Shown here: positions 5,925 to 9,459 of the stretch, in pieces | Position numbering within the stretch: position 1 is the stretch's first letter | How the letters are laid out: each line of letters begins with the position of its first letter | Assembly (NCBI GenBank): GCA_028291125.1 | Contig: JAQGIN010000491.1 | Coordinates: forward strand, 1-9,459 | DNA: 9,459 bases | DNA from: Caulobacter sp. | GTDB taxonomy: Bacteria; Pseudomonadota; Alphaproteobacteria; Caulobacterales; Caulobacteraceae | Reading direction: 5' to 3' | Notes under the pieces: model-generated | Seen by the model: the letters and a program-made list of their open reading frames with translations, nothing else | What the model was told of the DNA's origin: nothing | Database searches by the model: none | Translations under genes and position numbers: made by a program

Positions 5925-7742
5925 GTGGCCGCCGACGGCCACGCGCCCCTCGCAGCCGACGCCTTTCTCGGCGTCACCCGCTCGCTCAGCGGCCGGGCCT
6001 GGCGCGAGCGGCCGGGCGATTCGGCGGTGGCGCGCAGCCATCAGCAGATCCACGGCCTGTCCGAACCCCTGGCCCGCGCCCTGGCTTCGCGCGGCGTCGG
6101 CGTCGAGGGCGCCCAGGACTATCTGAAGCCGACCCTCAAGGCGCTGTTCCCCGATCCTTCCAGCTTCACCGACATGGACCGGGCCGCCGAGATTCTGGTC
6201 GACGCCGTGGAGACCGGTCGGCCGGCCACGGTGTTCGCCGACTACGACGTCGACGGAGCCACCAGCGCCGCCCAGCTGGTGCGCTGGTTCCGGCACATGG
6301 GCCGCGAGCTGCCGATCTATGTCCCCGACCGGGTGGCCGAAGGCTATGGCCCCAGCCCGGCCGCCTTCAAGACCATCCGCGACAGCGGGGCCGAGCTGGT
6401 AATCACCGTCGACTGCGGCGCGGCCGCCTATGACGCCGTGGCCAGCGCCGCCACCATCGGCCTGGAGGTGGTGGTCATCGACCATCACCTGATGCGCGAG
6501 GACCCGCCGGCCGCCGCCGCCGTGGTCAATCCCAACCGCCCCGGTTGCCAGTCGGGGCAGGGGGTGTTGGCCGCCGCCGGCGTGACCTTCGTGCTGCTGG
6601 CGGCCCTGAACCGCGAAGCCCGCAAGCGCGGCCTGTTCGGCGAGCATCGGACCGAGCCCGACCTGCGCCAATGGCTCGACCTGGTGGCCATGGGCGAGGT
6701 CTGCGACGTCACCCAGCTGGTTGGCTTCAACCGCGCCCTGACCACGCTGGGCCTGCGGACCATGTCCAGCTGGGGCAATCCGGGGCTGAAGGCCTTGTTC
6801 GAGGTCGGCAAGGGCTCGGGCCCGGCCTCGGTGTTCCATGCCGGTTTCATCCTCGGGCCGCGGATCAACGCTGGCGGCCGCATCGGCCGCGCCGACCTCG
6901 GGGCGCGCCTGCTGTCGACCGACGATCCCGAAGAGGCCATGGCCTTGGCCCGCGAGCTCGACGCTCTCAATGGCGAGCGCAAGGAGGTCGAGGCCGCGGT
7001 GGTCGAGGAGGCCGCCGCCCTGCTGGAGCGCGGCAGCAATTTCGATCCCGACGCGCCGGTGATCGTCGCCGCCGGCGATGGCTGGCACCCCGGCGTCATC
7101 GGCATCGTCGCCGGTCGCCTGCGCGAGCGCTATCGCAAGCCGGTGGTGGTGATCGGCGTCGACCGCGCCGCCGATATCGGCAAGGGCTCGGGCCGTTCGC
7201 AGCCCGGGGTCAATCTGGGGGCCGCCGTGCAGGCGGCGTTCCAGGAGGGGTTGATCATGGCCGGCGGCGGCCACGCCATGGCCGCCGGCTTGACGGTGCG
7301 GCCCTCGGCCATCCCCGAGCTGCGGGCCTTCCTCGAGGCGCGGCTGGCCGGCGAAATGGAGGCGGTGGGGGCCGAGGCCGTGGAGATCGACGCCCTGGTG
7401 CAGCCGCGCGCCGCCGACCGCGCCCTCTACGCCGAATTCCAGCAACTGGCGCCGTTCGGGCCGGGCAATGTCGAGCCGATGTTCGCCCTGGCCGACGTCC
7501 GTCCCGATCGAGTGATGGCGATGAAGGGCGGCCATATCCGGCTCAACCTGGTCGGCGCCAACGGCGACCGACTCAAGGCGGTGTCGTGGCGCAGCGCCGA
7601 GACCGATCTGGGCCGCCGGCTGCTGTCCGGCGGCGGCGCCCTGCACGTGGTCGGACGGCTGAAACCCGACGATTATATGGGCCGCGAAGGGGTGCAGCTG
7701 GAGATAGAGGACGCCGCCGACCCGCGCATGCGCACGGCTTGA
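5925..7742 (+). CDS. recJ: Single-stranded-DNA-specific exonuclease RecJ
   Basis: RecJ is a 5'-to-3' single-strand DNA exonuclease acting in RecF-pathway recombination, mismatch repair and base-excision repair. The 605-residue product shows the DHH phosphoesterase motifs in order: FADYDVDG (104-111), VDCG with D163, VVIDHH (183-188), then LGPRINAGGR (310-319), DGWHPGVIGIVAGRL (385-399), GSGRS (421-425) and the DHHA1 signature GGGHAMAAG (447-455). An OB-type domain follows, with PFGPGN after about residue 500. All metal-binding Asp/His residues appear present and length is in the normal range. The start is a GTG at 5925, with AGGA at 5911-5914 as ribosome site; the first 12 or so residues are not conserved and a later start cannot be excluded. 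It ends 19 bp before the tRNA-Glu promoter. Confidence 0.95.
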   Translation: MAADGHAPLAADAFLGVTRSLSGRAWRERPGDSAVARSHQQIHGLSEPLARALASRGVGVEGAQDYLKPTLKALFPDPSSFTDMDRAAEILVDAVETGRPATVFADYDVDGATSAAQLVRWFRHMGRELPIYVPDRVAEGYGPSPAAFKTIRDSGAELVITVDCGAAAYDAVASAATIGLEVVVIDHHLMREDPPAAAAVVNPNRPGCQSGQGVLAAAGVTFVLLAALNREARKRGLFGEHRTEPDLRQWLDLVAMGEVCDVTQLVGFNRALTTLGLRTMSSWGNPGLKALFEVGKGSGPASVFHAGFILGPRINAGGRIGRADLGARLLSTDDPEEAMALARELDALNGERKEVEAAVVEEAAALLERGSNFDPDAPVIVAAGDGWHPGVIGIVAGRLRERYRKPVVVIGVDRAADIGKGSGRSQPGVNLGAAVQAAFQEGLIMAGGGHAMAAGLTVRPSAIPELRAFLEARLAGEMEAVGAEAVEIDALVQPRAADRALYAEFQQLAPFGPGNVEPMFALADVRPDRVMAMKGGHIRLNLVGANGDRLKAVSWRSAETDLGRRLLSGGGALHVVGRLKPDDYMGREGVQLEIEDAADPRMRTA

Positions 7743-7761
7743 AAAAAGTGCGCCCAGCCGC

Positions 7762-7790
7762 TTGCGCCCCCCCGGAGGCGAAGCTATACA
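7762..7790 (+). promoter_or_regulatory. Promoter of tRNA-Glu
   Basis: TTGCGCC (7762-7768), 14 nt, then GCTATACA (7783-7790) fits TTGMCGS-N10-14-GCTANAWC well at -35 and over the first six -10 positions. Transcription would begin near 7797, giving a leader of about 13 nt before the tRNA at 7810. Confidence 0.6.
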
Positions 7791-7809
7791 CCCGCTTCCT
7801 CGCGGCGAT

Positions 7810-7884
7810 GGTCCCTTCGTCTATCGGTTAGGACGCCAGATTTTCATTCTGGAGAGAGGGGTTCGACTCCCCTAGGGACTACCA
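7810..7884 (+). tRNA. tRNA-Glu (anticodon UUC)
   Basis: The full cloverleaf can be drawn by eye. The acceptor arms GGTCCCT and AGGGACT pair with a G-U at position 1-72. The anticodon stem CCAGA/TCTGG holds the loop TTTTCAT with anticodon TTC at 7843-7845, and the T arm is AGGGG-TTCGACT-CCCCT. The discriminator A and CCA end are encoded (7881-7884). Length is 75 nt. It supplies glutamate for GAA and, by wobble, GAG codons, and glutamyl-tRNA for haem synthesis in bacteria using the C5 route (alphaproteobacteria generally use ALA synthase instead). It has its own promoter and is bracketed by CCTCGCGG (7798-7805) and CCGCGAGG (7885-7892), an exact inverted repeat. Confidence 0.97.
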
Positions 7885-7909
7885 CCGCGAGGCTTTCCCC
7901 CTTTTATTT
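7885..7909 (+). terminator. Terminator region of tRNA-Glu
   Basis: CCGCGAGG immediately after the CCA end is complementary to the 5' leader, and is followed by the pyrimidine tract CTTTCCCCCTTTTATTT. Stem closure across the tRNA followed by a U-rich run would give a terminator-like end. There is no separate local hairpin, so the mechanism is inferred. Confidence 0.45.
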
Positions 7910-7926
7910 CCGCGCTGCATTCTATG

Positions 7927-7945
7927 CTGCGACAGAATGTCGCAG
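7927..7945. promoter_or_regulatory. SpdR-type operator upstream of cspD
   Basis: CTGCGAC-AGAAT-GTCGCAG is a perfect inverted repeat; the pairing extends one base inward on each side, leaving a 3-nt centre. It matches, with one base different in the right arm, the site CTGCGAC-N5-GTCGCGG that I recall as the binding sequence of the response regulator SpdR in C. crescentus, defined at cspD. It lies about 75 bp upstream of the predicted transcription start of the two-domain cold-shock gene, a position suited to an activator. Confidence 0.8.
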
Positions 7946-7980
7946 TCGCCTCGCGCGTGCATCGGCGCGCGTATTCATCA

Positions 7981-8005
7981 TTGACGACCGCGCCGCCGCG
8001 AGAAC
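7981..8005 (+). promoter_or_regulatory. Candidate cspD promoter
   Basis: TTGACGA (7981-7987), 10 nt, then GCGAGAAC (7998-8005) matches the housekeeping consensus at six of seven -35 bases and all but one -10 base (T to G). Transcription would start near 8012, giving a leader of about 50 nt. The weakened -10 is compatible with activator dependence. Confidence 0.45.
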
Positions 8006-8062
8006 AGTGTTATGCTGTGGTGCTCGCTCCTTTGGGCTGTTTGGGCGAGCCAGAGGGGCGGA

Positions 8063-8671
8063 ATGTCTGGTTACGATTTCGAAGGACCGGGGTCGCATGA
8101 AGATCTCGTGCGCATCAGCGGTCGCGTAAAGTGGTTTGATACTGGCAAGGGCTACGGTTTCATCGTCCCGGACGACCCGGGCCAAACCGGCCTGAAGGAC
8201 GTGTTGCTGCACGTCACCTCGTTGCGCAACTGCGGGCGGGAAACCGCGCTGGAAGGCGCCATCATCGTTTGCGACGTCGTCCGCCGCTCCAAGGGCTGGC
8301 AGGTGATGGAGGTGGTCGATCTCGACGAGACCTGCGCCTCGCCGCCGGCCGAGCGGGCCAGGCGGGCGTTCGGCGAGGCTCCGCGGCGCGATCGCGAGTT
8401 CGGCGGCCTGCGCAGCGGCCTCGACAGCGCTCCGCGCCACGCGCCCGAGGCCACCGGCCCGGCCGAGAAGGCCAAGGTCAAGTGGTTCAACCGCACCAAG
8501 GGCTATGGTTTCGTGGTCCGCGACGCGGCCCCGGGCGACATCTTCGTGCATATCGAGACCCTGCGGCGCGGCGGCCTGGAAGACCTCCAGCCCGGCGACG
8601 ACGTCATGGTCCGTTTCGCCGAAGGGCCCAAGGGCCTGGTGGTGGCCGAGATCGCCCCCGGTGACGCCTGA
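8063..8671 (+). CDS. cspD: Cold-shock protein with two cold-shock domains, CspD type
   Basis: The 202-residue cytoplasmic protein has two cold-shock domains, each a five-strand OB fold that binds single-stranded nucleic acid. Domain 1 spans about 18-87 with RNP1 KGYGFI (29-34) and RNP2 VLLHVT (47-52). Domain 2 spans about 136-198 with RNP1 KGYGFV (146-151) and RNP2 IFVHIE (160-165). They are joined by an Arg/Ala/Pro-rich linker of about 48 residues. In C. crescentus the two-domain paralogues are CspC and CspD, reported as stationary-phase rather than cold induced; the SpdR-type palindrome upstream points to CspD. The start is set at the ATG at 8063, preceded by AGAGGGGCGGA; an ATG at 8012 in the same frame would add 17 residues unlike the family and would lie at the predicted transcription start. 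RNP2 of domain 1 has Leu where Phe is usual. Confidence 0.93.
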   Translation: MSGYDFEGPGSHEDLVRISGRVKWFDTGKGYGFIVPDDPGQTGLKDVLLHVTSLRNCGRETALEGAIIVCDVVRRSKGWQVMEVVDLDETCASPPAERARRAFGEAPRRDREFGGLRSGLDSAPRHAPEATGPAEKAKVKWFNRTKGYGFVVRDAAPGDIFVHIETLRRGGLEDLQPGDDVMVRFAEGPKGLVVAEIAPGDA

Positions 8672-8692
8672 CCGTCCTCGCCACGCCGTCCA

Positions 8693-8720
8693 TTCCGTCG
8701 GGACGCCAAGCCGGTATAAG
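8693..8720 (+). promoter_or_regulatory. Candidate promoter for the DUF192 gene
   Basis: GGTATAAG (8713-8720) matches six of eight positions of GCTANAWC. TTCCGTC (8693-8699), 13 nt upstream, is only a weak -35 match. The position, about 60 nt ahead of the start codon, is reasonable. Confidence 0.3.
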
Positions 8721-8788
8721 CTGACCGTGTCGCCGTGCGCGACCGGTCGGCGACCGCTTCGCCGAACTCTCTTCCAGACGAGGTAGGC

Positions 8789-9268
8789 GTGGCTTTGTTG
8801 AGCAGGATCGGGCGGCGCGGACTGGTGCTGGCCTTCATGGCCCTGGCCCTGGGTCTGGGGTCGGCCCCCACGGCGGCCCTGGCCAAGCCGCGCCTGGAGA
8901 CGGTGACCCTGGTCACCGCCAAGGGCAGGACCGCGTTCACCGTCGAGATCGCCGCCACCCCGGCCGAGCAGGAGCGCGGCCTGATGTACCGCAAGTCGCT
9001 GGCCCCCGACCGCGGCATGCTGTTCATCTACAAGCAGCCGCAGCCGGCCGCCTATTGGATGCGCAACACCTATATCCCGCTCGACATCCTGTTCATCGCC
9101 CCGGACGGCCGCGTGCTGTCGATCGCCCGCAACGCCCGACCCCTGGACGAGACGCCGATCCCGTCAGGCGGGATCATCTCGGGGGTGCTGGAGATCGCCG
9201 GCGGCCGGGCGGCGCAGCTGGGCGTGCTGCCCGGCGACAAGGTGCTGCACCGGATCTTCCCCAAATAG
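8789..9268 (+). CDS. Secreted DUF192 family protein
   Basis: This 159-residue protein belongs to DUF192 (UPF0127), a widespread family with no firmly established function. After a Sec-type signal peptide (R6, R9, R10, then hydrophobic 11-24, predicted cut after ALA at 32), the mature 127 residues hold the family's conserved blocks: ERGLMYRKSL with RGMLFIY (62-81), YWMRNTYIPLDILFI (89-103) and VLEIAGGRAAQLGVLPGD (133-150). It is therefore periplasmic, or anchored if the signal is not cut. The start is the GTG at 8789 because GAGG lies five bases upstream and the signal peptide then begins cleanly. An in-frame GTG at 8735 would add 18 unlikely residues. It follows cspD by 117 bp with its own possible promoter and precedes tRNA-Pro. 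Confidence 0.9.
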   Translation: MALLSRIGRRGLVLAFMALALGLGSAPTAALAKPRLETVTLVTAKGRTAFTVEIAATPAEQERGLMYRKSLAPDRGMLFIYKQPQPAAYWMRNTYIPLDILFIAPDGRVLSIARNARPLDETPIPSGGIISGVLEIAGGRAAQLGVLPGDKVLHRIFPK

Positions 9269-9273
9269 ATCAA

Positions 9274-9290
9274 CCCGCCGGGGCGGCGGG
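9274..9290 (+). terminator. Short GC hairpin after the DUF192 gene
   Basis: CCCGCC (9274-9279) pairs with GGCGGG (9285-9290) around GGGGC, six bases after the stop codon. There is no T-run directly after it, so termination is uncertain; the stem may only mark the 3' end. Confidence 0.35.
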
Positions 9291-9302
9291 CCATGGTTCC
9301 GT

Positions 9303-9331
9303 TTGCCCCGGCGTCAGAACCCCTGTAGAGC
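9303..9331 (+). promoter_or_regulatory. Candidate promoter of tRNA-Pro
   Basis: TTGCCCC (9303-9309), 14 nt, then TGTAGAGC (9324-9331) has a good -35 and a weaker -10 (TA, A and final C match). The distance from the -35 to the tRNA, 47 bases, is nearly the same as the 48 bases at tRNA-Glu, which supports the call. Confidence 0.45.
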
Positions 9332-9349
9332 ACGCCCCTGCCGAGATCT

Positions 9350-9426
<77 letters not shown>

Positions 9427-9440
9427 TCGGACGTCCAAAA

Positions 9441-9455
9441 GCGCCGGCTAGGCGC
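9441..9455 (+). terminator. Likely terminator stem after tRNA-Pro
   Basis: GCGCC (9441-9445) pairs with GGCGC (9451-9455) around GGCTA, 15 bases after the tRNA. The window ends four bases later, so a following T-run cannot be seen. Confidence 0.4.
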
Positions 9456-9459
9456 GTGA

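Noticed and set aside
5919..7646. 575-codon open frame antisense to recJ
   Set aside because: Long antisense frames arise from strong third-position GC bias. The translation is Gly/His/Gln/Val-rich low-complexity with no motif, while the plus strand holds a complete RecJ.
7810..7884. tRNA-Glu or tRNA-Pro as an integration site for a mobile element
   Set aside because: No integrase, no duplicated tRNA 3' end and no change in base composition are seen around either tRNA.
8748..8764. CGGCGA/TCGCCG hairpin in the DUF192 leader as a riboswitch or thermosensor
   Set aside because: A single 6-bp stem in GC-rich DNA is expected by chance, and no known riboswitch core is recognisable.

Overview
The window reads as ordinary core chromosome of an alphaproteobacterium, most likely Caulobacter or a close relative in Caulobacteraceae. 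The evidence is very high GC with strong third-position G/C bias, promoters fitting the Caulobacter housekeeping form (TTGMCGS, 10-14 nt, GCTANAWC), and the gene order hom - glpX - fbp - recJ - tRNA-Glu - cspD. A palindrome ahead of the cold-shock gene also matches the published Caulobacter crescentus SpdR binding site as I remember it. The species is inferred from these signs; no database search was made.

Layout. A class I polyhydroxyalkanoate synthase (phaC) runs off the left edge on the minus strand (1-572). All other genes are on the plus strand: a small predicted lipoprotein (668-1105), a PLP-dependent aminotransferase (1216-2436), homoserine dehydrogenase (2451-3740), class II fructose-1,6-bisphosphatase glpX (3794-4747), class I fructose-1,6-bisphosphatase fbp (4848-5822), recJ (5925-7742), tRNA-Glu(UUC) (7810-7884), the two-domain cold-shock protein cspD (8063-8671), a secreted DUF192 protein (8789-9268) and tRNA-Pro(UGG) (9350-9426). 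No gap longer than about 300 bases lacks a gene once the tRNAs are counted.

How the genes work together. The aminotransferase and hom are almost contiguous and probably co-transcribed, feeding amino-acid synthesis from the aspartate/pyruvate side (threonine, methionine). The two unrelated fructose-bisphosphatases follow in tandem and serve gluconeogenesis. Hairpins in the roughly 100-bp gaps after glpX and after fbp, and a promoter-like site before fbp, suggest the run is not one uniform transcript. The tRNA-Glu has its own promoter and is bracketed by an 8-bp inverted repeat. cspD has its own control region: an upstream SpdR-type palindrome and a housekeeping-type promoter, consistent with stationary-phase control.

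I found no CRISPR array, insertion sequence, integrase, phage gene or toxin-antitoxin pair, and no clearly undescribed system. The main points for a second look are the SpdR-type site, the tRNA-bracketing stem, the tandem isofunctional phosphatases, the Lys/Ala-rich tail of PhaC and the leader region before recJ.
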